Positions 47,198 through 58,099 of a stretch of 64,000 nt of DNA are shown piece by piece. Numbering within the stretch: the first letter of the stretch is position 1; each line of letters starts with the position of its first letter. The DNA lies in contig CP099429.1 of assembly GCA_024114885.1 (NCBI GenBank), forward strand, positions 1,798,001 to 1,862,000. The letters run 5' to 3'. The translations under genes were made by a program, and so were the position numbers. The stretch is from Septoria linicola (taxonomy: Eukaryota; Ascomycota; Dothideomycetes; Mycosphaerellales; Mycosphaerellaceae). The notes below the pieces were generated by a model that worked only from the letters and a program-made list of their open reading frames with translations, did not search any database and had not been told where the DNA came from.

Positions 47198-47944
47198 TCA
47201 CTCATAGTACTCTGCTTCGGATCTCCTGCGTAGCTTGGCACGTGTGTCCATCACCTCTGCCAGCCCTTTCCGTACGCGGGCCTGGAACTCCGCAGCTGGG
47301 ATGGATAGCGGCCAAACTGGATGCTCATCCTCGTCTTCAGCGAAATGAATGATCCTTAGTGGTTCTAGTCCAGCCCGAAACTTGCGAGCTTCCCTAAGCC
47401 CAAGCGCCCAATCGATAGCACAATTCATAAAGCACTTGACAGGCAGAGAGCTGCCGGCGATGGTCAAACTCCGGAGATCGGTGGCCGAGATCAGTTGATC
47501 GAAAGCTAGTTTATAATTCCACCAAGAAAAGTATCGTCCCTCGTAGACGTTCGAGATCGACAGGTGTCGAATATGTCTGCGACAACTTCCGATTTGGTGC
47601 GTAAATCGAGAGAGCACCGCCAGACTAATGACAAACTGGTTCGCGCCGTACAGCATTGCTGTTGCTTCTGCGTTGGTCATACGAGAAACGAGCAGGAGGG
47701 TAGGCTCGAATCGTGTTCTCCCGCCTGGAGTGACGAAGAAGAACCAGCTCGTTTTGAATCTGCCATAAAACCAGTCGATCATCCTCAGTTGTGTTGCCGA
47801 GACGAGCATTATTTGATATATCCGATTTCTCGGCTCTCCGGGAAGGTCCAAAAAGCTGGTTTTGCTGCAGTCATCATGTCAGTGGTCTGGATCGCATCGA
47901 CAGAACGACACTCACCTCTTGCTGGCGACATCATCTGACGCCAT
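47198..47944 (-). CDS. F-box-like (LDLPxExRNxIY) family protein
   Basis: Two exons: 47944-47916 (29 bases, MASDDVASK) and 47864-47198, joined in phase 2 with donor GTGAGT and acceptor CTGCAG, giving 231 residues. The second exon opens KTSFLDLPGEPRNRIYQIML, the family entry motif. LLLVSRMTNAEATAMLYGAN follows, corresponding to the LL.VSRQ...EA..LLYG element common to this large group of fungal F-box-like proteins. Later comes HIRHLSISNVYEGRYFSWWN. The role is unknown; relatives are sometimes annotated as 2EXR or F-box proteins. This is one of the intact copies in the window. Confidence 0.72.
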
Positions 47945-48253
47945 CTTGTTGTCGCGAAGATGAGACATGTCAAATGCAGTATTATGGAAGAAATGGAATG
48001 CCAGCCTACAAAATTCATTGCTCATAACTTTTGATGAGTCAGGCTGGCCGATCTGGTCGAGCAAAACTCAATCCATGATTCACGTGGTCGACACGAAGCC
48101 TTGCACTACTTGGAATCGTTCTAGTGTGCCAGAGAATTTCAATAGACGAGTGTGGTACAATCTGAACATTGGCCCGTGCGACAAGGTGCTGCCCGCAGAG
48201 GATCTTATACATTGTTTAACGCAGCCCCGGATAGCACTTTCTGGAACTGCAGC
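47945..48253. other. Short intergenic region
   Basis: About 310 bases between the F-box-like gene start and the 3' end of the amine oxidase; it should hold the former's promoter. No gene was seen. Confidence 0.45.
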
Positions 48254-49839
48254 TTACGCCAGATTCTCTCCAGGGACTCTACATCTAGGACGACTGACAT
48301 CACGAGGCCACACAACTTCTGGCCACAGGAGGCTTCCCAAGCTCAGATCACTCTTGGAGGCATCCAGGACTTCTTGTGCAGCTCTTTCGCCAGATCGAAT
48401 AGCCTGCATCGATGTTAGCCAATGGTCGCCGACTAGACCAACACCTTTGTACTTACGCCATCCATATATCCCATCCAATAATCAGAAGCCTCAGTACCAG
48501 CCCAGTGGATCCCACCAACCGCCTTTCTCAACGCTGGAGCATTGTCCTTGAAGTTGCCCTTGCCAGCTATAGACGTCGGTCCTCCACGCGAGTACTCCTC
48601 AACATCCCACTTATGAACAACCCATTCCTTAACATCACGAGCCTGTTCAACAAAGTATCGAACATAGTCCCCTGCGACTTTAGCAATGATCTCGGCGTCA
48701 GATGCATTGTCAAGTGCTCGCATCTGGTCAGCTTCGATAAAGCCAAGAAGAGCTCCGTACGTGCCGTTTATGTCTGATGCGTCGAAGGTTGTGCGGACGA
48801 CTCCTGTTGTGCTGATGGCTTGTCCAGTCAGGCCAGTATCGCGCCAGAAGGGTTTGGAGTAGACTGCGTTAGCTTTACCAATAGAACCTCGGATGAAGTG
48901 CTGTGTTGCTTGTCGTCGTTGGGAGGGAAGGGCTGGGGAGTACTTGATCTTGCCAGCAAGGGGAGGTGCCATGGCCACGATGATCTGTGATGCGAGAAAC
49001 GAGAACTGAGCGCATTTGACGAGGTATTTGCCAGAGTTTTGCTTCTCGACGACGCGTACAGGACTTTTGAGTGAAATCGTGTCGTGGCCAATCTTCTTTG
49101 CCAATCCCTCTGGTAGCAGTCCTGTGCCGCCAACCACTCGTCTATCTTGAGCGCCTCCAGTAGTACCGGTGAGTCGCTCCCATGTGCCTTTTGTTGTCTC
49201 ATTTCCGGCCGCAGCAATGTAGGACAAGGCGAAGAGGAACGAAAGCTCATCGGATCGAACGCTCCAGACTGACCCAACAGCGATCTCGAAGGCCTCACGA
49301 CCGTCCTGACTACTGATGCCGGCATCTCGAAAGTCTGTTAAAGTCATCGAGTCCCAGCTTCCTGCAGAAGGGTTGTCCCATGGCCTTGCAGGATCGATCG
49401 TCGCAGCCTTTCTATCGATATCTGCAATAATTGAGACAGACTGTGTGAGCGTTTGTGAGTCGAGGCTCGGTAGGCTGGCGGAGTCGTACTCGATATGTCG
49501 ATCTCCGCTGGAGGCCGTATTGTTGCCGCTATTGTACTCGGTAGAGGTTTCGAGGCCAAGCTCCTGTGCCAATGCTATGACCCGGTCCTGTGTTGGTCCT
49601 ATGAAAGCCGCGCCTAGCTCTATGACACCCCCACTCTCCAGCTGTCGGTTGTGCACCAGTCCGCCGACTCTGTCGCGTGCTTCGAGAACTTTCACTGTCT
49701 TGCTAGCATCAAGTAGCTTTCTCGCTGCCGAGAGGCCAGAGAGCCCGGCTCCGACGACGACAACATCTACTTCTGTATGGCAGTAAACCACTGTGAAGGA
49801 CGAGAGCCCGAACAAGGATGGAAGTGCGCTGAACTTCAT
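48254..49839 (-). CDS. Secreted flavin-containing amine oxidase
   Basis: Two exons: 49839-48457 and 48403-48254, joined in phase 0 (donor GTAAGT, branch GCTAAC, acceptor ATGCAG), giving 510 residues. A signal peptide (MKFSALPSLFGLSSFTVVYC) is followed by the dinucleotide fold VVVVGAGLSGLSAARKL and VLEARDRVGG (residues 26-60). The C-terminal FAD segment is IHWAGTEASDYWMGYMDGAI, completed only by the second exon (IRSGERAAQEVL). This is the monoamine-oxidase/polyamine-oxidase fold. It would oxidatively deaminate amines outside the cell, releasing hydrogen peroxide. The substrate is unknown. It looks intact, and it lies next to a small secreted cysteine-rich protein on the same strand. Confidence 0.85.
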
Positions 49840-49992
49840 GTTATTGCCGCTTCGTAGAAGGTGCTGTTATGGTCGTGTAGAAAAGTCCAAAGCTGTGGTG
49901 AGTATCTATCTGTTTGCGCGACAACGATCGCTCTAAATCATACTCTTTCTCTCCACACGGTAAAATCAGACCTCAAGCACTAAGTCGTGCTT

Positions 49993-50363
49993 TTACACCT
50001 TGATCCAGCAGTTGGACTGGATACTATCATCCCCAGTAGCACTTGCACAGCTCTTTTGGAAGCGGCAGTTGTTAAAATCGATACTGAATCCTCCACCCGC
50101 ACCAACGTGGCCCCCACCGGTTCCGCAGTAGTGTCTTCCATCATCAAAGTCATCGTAGTTGCCACCGTGCTCACCGCAGACAGTTTTTGTAGCGCCATCA
50201 TTGCAGGAGCCGTCTGCGTTCTGACAGAGACAGGCGCTGTACACAGCGCATGCACTACCCAGAGCCAGGAGAAGAGCAAACATTGCGGCAGTGATCTACA
50301 TGTAGTGTAAGTCTTTCAGTGCCATCGGTGTTGCTCGCCTAGACTGCTTACATAGATCTGCAT
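49993..50363 (-). CDS. Small secreted cysteine-rich protein
   Basis: Two exons: 50363-50352 (12 bases, MQIY) and 50295-49993, joined in phase 0 (donor GTAAGC, acceptor ATGTAG), giving 104 residues. The first exon adds four residues that complete a signal peptide (MQIYITAAMFALLLALGSAC). The mature part has about eight cysteines (SACLCQ, GSC, TVCG, HYCG, NNC, KSC, SNCW), an even number that could form four disulfides, and a glycine-rich middle. No named domain was recognised. Size, secretion and cysteine content fit the broad class of candidate fungal effectors or small antimicrobial-type proteins; that is a class description, not a function. Confidence 0.7.
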
Positions 50364-51394
50364 CTTGATTGCAAAGCACAAGGTGAATTTTGGAGACTTT
50401 CTTCTGGTATTGCTTGACAGTGGATGTTATAGCTTGACGGGATGGAAAAGCCGTCTCTGTGCACAGAAGAAGCTGCACTTTATACTAGAAGTCACTATGA
50501 GAGAACTTCTCCCGCATATTCATCGGTCTGCGATATTACAAAGGGCCAATGCGAGGCCATAACACATTTCCATACAAGCGTTGCCTTTCACAGTAGACTC
50601 TCGTATAGACGAGCTATTTGCGTGATCAGGGGACATGCCACTCTCGCAGAGGTGAGGAATCTGAACCTTTTGATCAAGGTTTAGTGTATCTACAGAAGCT
50701 ATGGGCAGCAGAGGCAATGCTTGCCTTCGATCGTCTGCCGCATATATCATACTAACCGTGTAGGTGCTAAGTCCTCAACACTTGCTTCGCTTCTAGTGTG
50801 TGATCAGTCTCGAACAACGACACGCGGCATATTTCTGCAATCGCTCCGCCTCAGCTAATCTCGGTCCAGCGTCGCTAATGCATTTTTTTGACTTGCTCCG
50901 GATTGACAGGATATCAAAAAAGCATCTTAGTGCCAATCGCTGATCTGTTTCGCTGTTCCTGTTGCTTCTACGAATGCGCCCGCTATCCCAATTTGCAGAG
51001 CTGGACATGCCGTAGATCTAGAGCTGATACGAGAAGGGTGCGCCTGGGTGAATGATGGCTGAACTCGGTCATCTTGGATAATGTATGATCAAATGCTTGC
51101 CATCTGTTATCTGACAAGCTCCCGAACCCTACACGATACCTTGGCAACATGATCATCGTACTCAGCTGATGGGAAGAGGTACACAGTGGCGCCACAGCTA
51201 ACGTCACTGTAGCATTCGCGTGTGGTTTACGCCAGGCAGGCTTATAAAGCGGAGCGATGTGACAGTAGCGTTGTCGATTCTGAAGCGACTAGACCACGCC
51301 AAATGTAGCACCATCCGCGAAGTCGCTTGAGGCACTGCTTCTGACGGAATTTCTCAGGGGCTATAGGTCCGATACTGAAGAGTCCGGAAACATG
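50364..51394. other. Gene-poor stretch upstream of the small secreted protein
   Basis: About 1 kb with no supported frame longer than about 80 codons. It should contain the promoter of the small secreted protein. Confidence 0.5.
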
Positions 51395-52478
51395 CTACGT
51401 TCCATTGATCCAGTTATCCACGAACCGTGATATCTCTTCGACCCCCGCACGTAAATCTTCTACGCCATGGCGACTTGAATCACGATGACCCGTGGCTTGC
51501 CACCTCGTGAATGCTGCTCGTGCATGAGCACGAGTCGCGAGCCCAGGATCCAGCGCTGCAGGTAGCTTCGCTGTTATCGTTGAAATCGATGCTGCCGTGC
51601 ATAATTCCACGTATGTCGTAGCTACTTTGATAAAGATCTCGCCGCTGAGGTGAAGCTTTCGAGTCTCTTCTGTCGCGTCTTGAATGTCGCTAAGGGAACT
51701 GCAGAACCTGCGCAGAAGCACAAGGTTGTTAGTGTCAAAGGTGGAAACAGCATGTAGAAACACTACAATCAGAAGCGTGAGAGCACCATACTGAAGTGCC
51801 AAGGACAGGTACTTTCGCAGCAGTCTACGTCCATGGACAGCAACTCTATGGTGCTGGAGAGCGAACATCGAGTCTCCACATCGGGCCGTGGCAAGACATC
51901 TCCAGTGCTGGCAGAAGCGAGGCGCGCCAGAGAACGCAACCCTTCTTGCGCCGTGTCTGATTGACCATAGCTATTCATTCGAATGCGCAGGGCTTCGTAC
52001 GCGATGAGGGTCTGTGCATTGAAGGACGAGAGCCCCTCAGAGACCCGCGCATCGCTTTCATGTTGGCCAAGCTGCTCTGTTGAGCATACCTGGCCACGAG
52101 GTACCGAATCGATGCCGCCGCCCGGTTGCTGTGGTGTACGTGACAGGAGTTGTCGCACAGCATCGCTCACGTGTTCCAGTTTTGCAGACAGGGCCGTCAG
52201 ATCCACACTCCTACCTGAGCTTCAGCAATACTGCCGTACTTACCGCATTGATCACCCTTCGGACACACTTACGCACTGTTCCTTGTCGTCCGTACACGAG
52301 ATGAGCTCGTTGGATGGGCGCTGGCAGAAGTAGAGTACCGCTCACATGCGATACCCGAAGTCTGGCAGCTCGAGCACGGTTGTGCTTTGTCACACTTGAT
52401 CTGTATGACTAGCGTTCAGCACAATTGGGAGGACTCTTGAGCCTCGTGCCTCACCTTTCTAACCCGACATGAAGTACA
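51395..52478 (-). CDS. Zn(II)2Cys6 transcription factor, 5' end not resolved
   Basis: The zinc cluster is split by an intron: CTSCRVRK at 52478-52455 joins (donor GTGAGG, acceptor ATACAG) to IKCDKAQPCSSCQTSGIAC from 52400, giving C-x2-C-x6-C-x5-C-x2-C-x6-C exactly. Further exons are 52400-52277, 52214-51829 and 51790-51395 (donors GTGCGT and GTAGAC; the last intron would be only 38 bases). The visible part is 309 residues. After the cluster come a linker, a heptad stretch (LTALSAKLEHVSDAVRQLL) and a helical C-terminus. The start codon and first few residues were not found. It is a sequence-specific regulator in the nucleus by family; targets are unknown. The amine oxidase and small secreted protein follow on the same strand. 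Confidence 0.6.
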
Positions 52479-53191
52479 CTGAAGAAGATCAGTTGTTGGC
52501 AGTGGGAAACAGATGCTCGATTTGCAACATACTGCTTTCGGCACAATCGAGTGAACTCCACTAGGCGTAGACATGTCTCTGGCCACCTCTGGGTTACATT
52601 AGCCAGACTAGTAGAGCCACGTCCGTATGCGCCGTGAAACAAACACTCGGTTAGTGAATTGAGAGTACCACGACTCCGCTCGGCTGTCCACCAAAATTCA
52701 GCTCTAGTCCCTTCAATGCCAAGGCACATATTGCTCTGCCTCCGAAAAGCTTCCTGATCAAAGGTCGCCCAAGCTTTTTGGACAGCGTGCCCACCGGAAA
52801 GCTTCTTCATACATGGATCAGCTTGTCATCTGTTGGGGGATAAGCACAGGTCAGAGATGAGATGGTACGAATCGGATTCTGAGGGTGACTATGTGCCGGA
52901 TGAGCAGAATCGCTGATCTAGATGCGTAATGCATTCTCGAGATCTTCGAAATGTATGGGTCATAATCACGAGTCTACGAGCTATGGCCGAGTAGGTAGAT
53001 TAGTTGCAAGCTCCCTAAGCGGTTCCACTTTATGTGCCCTTTGGATCTTTTTCGGAACAAGTCATCATGAAGGAAGTGGCTCACAGGAAGGGACATATCA
53101 CGGCAAGCATCAATCAAACAGCTTCTGAAAGTCAATGCAACGAATCCTGCGCAATGCACCAAATTAAACCCTTGACCCTTTTCCGCCATCC
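52479..53191. other. Intergenic, no supported gene
   Basis: About 710 bases. The missing 5' exon of the zinc-cluster regulator may lie in its left part. A minus-strand frame at 52451-52810 has no domain. Confidence 0.4.
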
Positions 53192-54346
53192 TTACCCACA
53201 ACTTTCTCCACCCTCATGCTCATGATACCTCGCACACATTCCCCTCCCCATCCACGGCTTACACCCACTACTCCCATCGAACCCAATGCCACACATCCCG
53301 CCAGCATGTCCTCCCTCACCACCCGCCCTCCTCAAACAATCCCCACAAAAAGCCTTCTCGCATCCCACACACTTATCGACACTCAGTCCCGGCTTCAAGA
53401 CCTCCCTACACCCTTCGCAGGCTTTACTCGTGCTCCAGCTTCGTGGTCTCCATGCAACGAGACTGTGTCTTTCGACGGCTTCTGGGCCGGGACGTTTGAG
53501 TTTGACGACCAGGTCGCGGAGAAAGCGGGGATGCCAGTCGTCTTTGTGTGTCTCGAGAAGTTTGTCGGTTTTCTTGTATGCGAAGAGGTCGAGGATGAGA
53601 GTGCGCAAGGGAGAGCTGTCGCGGATGGTGTCATAGAGGATCCAGGTGTCAGAAGGGGTGGGAACGGAGTTTGTGGATTCAGAGAGGCGGGCGATTGTGG
53701 TCAGGATGTGGTTGGACAGAGGGGTAGTGAGGAGGCGGTCGGACAGGGCGTAGAGGTCGAGGAGGAGGAAGTATTTGGGAGAGCCTTGGGAGTTGCGGAG
53801 GTCGCCGTCGAGGTGGATGTCGTAGAGGGCGGAATGGTGGGTGATGGCGGTGCCGTTGTTGAGACGGACGAGTTGGTGCTCGTGATTGCGAGCGTAGGCG
53901 TTGCGATTGTGAAGGGCGGCGTCGTTGAAGGCTGTCGGCTGGACGGTAAGTGTGCCAGTGTAGAGCCATTGGAGGAACCACTCGAAAGACTCGGGCTTCT
54001 CTTCTGGTAGTCGAACGGTTTGTTCCATGCCTTCGGCGAATGTGCTGTTTAGTGCTGCTGCGAAGAACGGGCTTGCTGATGTGAGCAGTTCCTTATGGAC
54101 CAGGTATTGTGTCTGTGGTCGACTTTTATGGCCAGTCTCTCCCACGATGACGGTCGCCACGCCTGAGAAGTTGCGGAATGCAGTCCTGAGAAGTGGCCGT
54201 ACTGGAGATCGTCCTGCTCGCACTGTCCGACGTGGAACTATAGTATTGTCTTGTTCTCCTTGTCGAGTTGATTGAGATGTATCGCTTGGTGTAGGAGAGG
54301 GTATCTCCATAGGTGGGACACCGACATGATGAACTGTAGTCGACAT
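53192..54346 (-). CDS. BTB/POZ-domain protein with Cys-rich C-terminus
   Basis: Single-exon model of 384 residues from the first ATG (54346, MSTTVHHVGVPPME). In-frame, protein-like sequence continues upstream to about 54480 (LWHLDGHLGFQDKPNS, then WYRNLPPAPSTPPNQ) without an ATG, so a further 5' exon is likely. The BTB domain spans about residues 57-135 (VIVGETGHKSR, YLVHKELLTSASPFFAAAL, FEWFLQWLYTGTL). A helical region follows, then a C-terminal cysteine cluster (CEGCREVLKPG, CVGCEKAFCGDC), which may bind zinc. Fungal BTB proteins commonly act as Cul3 adaptors or oligomerise; the partner here is unknown. Confidence 0.75.
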   Translation of the reverse strand: MSTTVHHVGVPPMEIPSPTPSDTSQSTRQGEQDNTIVPRRTVRAGRSPVRPLLRTAFRNFSGVATVIVGETGHKSRPQTQYLVHKELLTSASPFFAAALNSTFAEGMEQTVRLPEEKPESFEWFLQWLYTGTLTVQPTAFNDAALHNRNAYARNHEHQLVRLNNGTAITHHSALYDIHLDGDLRNSQGSPKYFLLLDLYALSDRLLTTPLSNHILTTIARLSESTNSVPTPSDTWILYDTIRDSSPLRTLILDLFAYKKTDKLLETHKDDWHPRFLRDLVVKLKRPGPEAVERHSLVAWRPRSWSTSKACEGCREVLKPGLSVDKCVGCEKAFCGDCLRRAGGEGGHAGGMCGIGFDGSSGCKPWMGRGMCARYHEHEGGESCG

Positions 54347-55320
54347 TGGTGGCCCAAACTGGTTTGGAGGCGTACTCGGTGCTGGTGGCAAGTTTCGATA
54401 CCAGACAGGAGTCTCGATAGAATTTGGCTTGTCTTGAAAGCCGAGATGACCGTCGAGGTGCCAGAGCGATGTCCAGACAAAGCCGCCTGTTGGGCCTTAT
54501 GATGTTGGCTCTTTGTGCGGAGTGGTATGAGTATCGTTGGAGATGCCAGGTCGACAGCTAGAATCAGAAGAGGATGTGCGAGCGAAGAATGTGCGAGCGA
54601 ACGATGCTGCAGAGCGAGAAGCGGATGCTACGAGTCAGTAGCTTTGCTGCTGCAAGACAAACTTGCAAGCAGATATGCTCGTCGCACCAGTGCAGATGCA
54701 TCCTGGTACTGCGCATGTAAGATGTTCCTTTGTCGCATTCAGCAAAGTCAGACCAAATGCATGCCTGTCGCCTGCCGAAAGCGGAAGGATGCAGCATGTC
54801 GCAAGCAGGAGAAGAAGTGAGACATTGCAGCGCGCTGTGAGAGCGTCCTGATCGGCTACAACAGGTAGAAGGGAGAGGACGAAACAACCTACGACACGTG
54901 AGACGATGGATCTTCCAGATCTGTGTAAACAGTATGTTCGTGATACCGAGATGCTGCAGAGTTTGCCGACCGATGGGTGTTCGCAGCAAGCACGAGCGCC
55001 AAGTCTGTGAGACTGTGGAATGTGTGAGCGGCACGTGGCAACAATCAAGGTCCCCTCTGCATTCCATAACCAAATGCGCTGCTTTTGTGCCACAAGTCGG
55101 CTTTGCGCCCGCCGAGATCGAACGCCTTCTACGCCCGCTTACCGGAAATCGTAACGCATTGGCACATCTTGCCCATGCACTCTTTGCTGCGATCCCTTCC
55201 TCTTCTACGTTCAATCTGACTGTCCCAGACACAATCATTCTCGTGTACCGTCGCCCTCAGCATTTCGAAGTAGTAGCATCAGCATTGCATCACTCTCCAG
55301 ACAGATCAACTTCCACTGTT
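54347..55320. other. Intergenic, possible 5' exon of the BTB gene
   Basis: About 970 bases. The left end (to about 54480) carries the in-frame BTB extension. Beyond it are only overlapping spurious frames, and a short direct repeat ATGTGCGAGCGAA near 54575-54605. Confidence 0.4.
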
Positions 55321-56865
55321 CTACCTAGGCATGATAGAATTGGAATTCTTGCTTGACTCTCCCAAACGAGAGTACAGCATGTAGAGAGCCATTTGGTTGC
55401 ACTCTTGAGTTCCAGTGATTGTGACCAGACGCTCGTTGTTGTTGTCTTGAGGCTCGTTGATCTTGATGACACTTCCAGACAACTGCCTGATCTCGTTGAT
55501 CTTGGCACCGCCCTTACCGATGATGGCGCCGACCATATCGTTGGGAATGAAGATCTGCTGCGTGATCGGCTGACCAGGGACCATGCCTTGCACCGGCTGC
55601 TGAGGCGGACCAGCATGTTGCGGCTGTGGAGCAGCGTGACCGTATGGCTGAGGTGCGTGTGGGCCTGCACCGGCATATGGCTGGCGTGGAGAACCCGCGC
55701 CGTAGTGAACAGGCGCAGCAGGCTGTTGTGGGTATGGCGCCTGGCCATAACCTTGTGGTGGACCATATGGTGCTGGAGGGCCCCGAGGTGGAGGTCCGTT
55801 GTGTCGTCGGTTGGGGTCTGCGTGTCCGACTTGGCCACCGGCGTGCTGTGGGACGTATGGAACGACTTGCATGCCGCCTGGTACGGCGCCTTGAGGTCCG
55901 CCGTGTCTTCCAGCATAGTTCGATGCTGCTGGACCGCCAAATCGGTCTGTCAGCTGCTCGACGAGAGTGCTGCCAACGTAGTAAGTAGCAATATGCACAG
56001 CGTCTGCAACACCAAGAACCACGAGCGAACGCTCAGTAGACAGTGGCAAGCAGGACTCGGATGCGTTCAGACGTGCACCGGAAGCCTCTTGAATCTCGCG
56101 AATGCGGACACCTTGCTTGCCGATGATGGAGCCGATGAGGATGTGTGGGATGAGCAGACGCAATGGGTAGGTCTTGGACTGTGGCGTGGAAGGCTCTTCA
56201 AGTGGCTCTTGGTTGAGGGTGCGGATGATCAGGCCAAACGCTTTGGCAACAGCGTCGACGTGTCCGCTAACAGTGAGGACACGCTCAACAGCGCCGCGGG
56301 TGTACTCACTGACTGTGCACTTTGCGCCGGCGAGCTTGCGGATCTGGCTGACGTTCTCACCTCCCTTGCCGATAACGGTTGCGGCCTCTGCGCTCGAGAT
56401 GATGGCACGAACGTGGAGCCATTGGGACTCGTCCTGCTGGTGGTATGGCTGGGCTGGCTGAGTTGCTGATGCGCGACCCTCAGCTTGGCCATTTTGAGGC
56501 TGCTCTGCTGTGACTGCAGCGGGAAGCGAGGCAGAAGATCCATCAACGACGACGCCATTGGTAGGCGCATCTGGCACGACGGTATCGCCTTGCTTGTCGG
56601 TGACATCGGCCTCTGGCTTCACATCTGCTGCTGCTGACTCTTCTGACTTTGGCTCCGCGGACTCCTCTGTTGGAGCAGGAGCTCCTTCTTCTGCCTTGGG
56701 CGGCTCGGTGACAGGCTCTTCGGAAGAAGGGGCTTCTTCTTTCAGAATCTTGTCGAGAGCAGGGCGCTTAGCTTCAGGCTGATCCGTTGGTCCAGATGGT
56801 GATGAAGGCTCCTCGAGTGGGCGCTTTTGGGTAGCGACGGGGGTTTCTTGTGGTGTCTCGGCCAT
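55321..56865 (-). CDS. Three-KH-domain RNA-binding protein (Rnc1/Pbp2-like)
   Basis: Single exon, 514 residues. An acidic, disordered N-terminus of about 147 residues is followed by KH1 (about 148-215, GxxG loop GKGG), KH2 (about 232-300, loop GKQG) and, after a 120-residue Pro/Gly/Gln-rich linker, KH3 (about 434-500, loop GKGG). Each KH has the VIGKGG-type nucleic-acid grip followed by IxxIR. The two-plus-one spacing matches PCBP-like proteins such as S. pombe Rnc1 and yeast Pbp2/Hek2. These bind C- or U-rich mRNA and control its stability or localisation. The leader upstream is long and low-complexity. Confidence 0.87.
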   Translation of the reverse strand: MAETPQETPVATQKRPLEEPSSPSGPTDQPEAKRPALDKILKEEAPSSEEPVTEPPKAEEGAPAPTEESAEPKSEESAAADVKPEADVTDKQGDTVVPDAPTNGVVVDGSSASLPAAVTAEQPQNGQAEGRASATQPAQPYHQQDESQWLHVRAIISSAEAATVIGKGGENVSQIRKLAGAKCTVSEYTRGAVERVLTVSGHVDAVAKAFGLIIRTLNQEPLEEPSTPQSKTYPLRLLIPHILIGSIIGKQGVRIREIQEASGARLNASESCLPLSTERSLVVLGVADAVHIATYYVGSTLVEQLTDRFGGPAASNYAGRHGGPQGAVPGGMQVVPYVPQHAGGQVGHADPNRRHNGPPPRGPPAPYGPPQGYGQAPYPQQPAAPVHYGAGSPRQPYAGAGPHAPQPYGHAAPQPQHAGPPQQPVQGMVPGQPITQQIFIPNDMVGAIIGKGGAKINEIRQLSGSVIKINEPQDNNNERLVTITGTQECNQMALYMLYSRLGESSKNSNSIMPR

Positions 56866-57113
56866 GACTGCTGATGATGTGGACGCACAGATATGAAAGA
56901 AGGTGTGACCAGGCTCGAGTTCAATTTGACCTTGGTCTTTCTTGATAGATGTGGCTGTCTGTCTTGCCTACGTACACTGTAGAGATCCGTGCTGGGAGGG
57001 AGTCGGATATGTGCAGTGTACTCGAAGCAATGGATGGTGATGGTGTTGTGTTGGCGATGACAATGATCGGAGCTGGCAAGAAAATCTTGTAAAGCGGAAG
57101 TGGAAGCCGACCT

Positions 57114-57131
57114 TGTGTGTGTGTGTGTGTG
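57114..57131. repeat. (TG)9 microsatellite
   Basis: Nine perfect TG units in the KH-gene leader (AC in the transcript sense). Confidence 0.9.
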
Positions 57132-57350
57132 CAGTGCTCGCGATTCGCTGAGAGGCAGAGATGTAGTTGGAGAGGAAGCTCTGCGGAAAGCTGGGCAGTG
57201 ATCGAGCGCTGGCAAGGAAGGAGGTGCGCGATATACTTGACGATGGTGGTGGTGGAGCTGTCGGCTGATGGTGGCGGTGGCAGTGAGGTGGTGGTGAAAG
57301 ACACACGCTGGCTGGGCGGAGAGCGAGGAGGAGGTGGTAGTGGTGGAAGA

Positions 57351-57375
57351 GTAGTAGTAGTAGTAGTGGTGGTGG
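57351..57375. repeat. (GTA)n/(GTG)n trinucleotide run
   Basis: Five GTA units followed by three GTG units, in the upstream region of the KH gene. Confidence 0.85.
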
Positions 57376-58099
57376 TTGATGGATGAAGGAGGAGTGTTGT
57401 GTTGCAGAGTAGCCAAAGTCAGTGTCCCCGTCTCGTCCTGCCTGCCGCTACTTAGCCTGCGGTCCTTCCTTTTTCGTCGCTCGGTGCCTTCTCTGCGTTT
57501 GAGGTAGGAAGCTTCTTCGCAGATTCTGAGATGAAAGGAGGAAAAGTGTGTCGCTGAGACGCTGCGAAATGTGAGGTCTCCGCTGGCGGTGGACGAGGGA
57601 TGTGAAGCAAGGAAATTACGCGCGTCACGTGCCCCTCTGCTTCCGCGACGTCGATCTTTGAGTCCGCGACGTTTCATCTTGCGCAGCTCGCGTCATTCAT
57701 GCCCGACTGCAGCTGCGTCTACGCGCGTATCATTACAGACGGCGAGTCGTGGGCGGAGATGGTATGCTTCACAGGGTGAGATTGACCTAGGGAGCACTGA
57801 ACGTGGAAAGGAGCAGACTGGAGAGATGGCAGGCTGTGGCAATGTGAGCAGGTGGCGATGGCATTCCCAGCATATGAAAGCACTTCGTGACTGTGAAGCG
57901 TGCTCACTTTAGACATGGTATGTTCACCCTTCAAGTGAATTTCGTAGATAGGTATGGCAGGTTTGGATCTAAGAGGTGCAGCAATAGACCAACACCTCTT
58001 GGTCGACACTGCCGGAACATTCAGCCCCAGGTGGCACTACCAGCATGTCCTTTCTTGAGCTCCCGCCTCTGCTGGATCTCCCGGATCGCGCATGAGCAA

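Larger units (their letters stand above)
56866..57886 (-). promoter_or_regulatory. Long low-complexity leader and promoter of the KH gene
   Basis: In the mRNA sense this 1 kb is rich in CA, CCA and CAC, with runs of CAC/TAC and AC. A 311-codon minus-strand frame crosses it (SINHHHYYYYYSSTTTT), but its His/Tyr/Ser/Thr low complexity and overlap with the KH start show it is the leader, not a gene. A long structured leader suggests translational or RNA-binding control, as is common for RNA-binding-protein genes. Confidence 0.5.

Noticed and set aside
53216..54010. 264-codon plus-strand frame
   Set aside because: Val/Glu/Gly-rich shadow of the BTB gene on the other strand.
54564..55238. 224-codon minus-strand frame
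   Set aside because: Cys/Arg/Ser-rich, overlaps other frames and has no family features.
55393..56469. 358-codon plus-strand frame
   Set aside because: Shadow of the KH gene; no signal, domain or splice support.
56742..57677. 311-codon minus-strand frame with His, Tyr, Ser and Thr runs
   Set aside because: It overlaps the start of the KH gene in another frame and consists of microsatellite-derived low complexity; it is best read as the leader of that gene.
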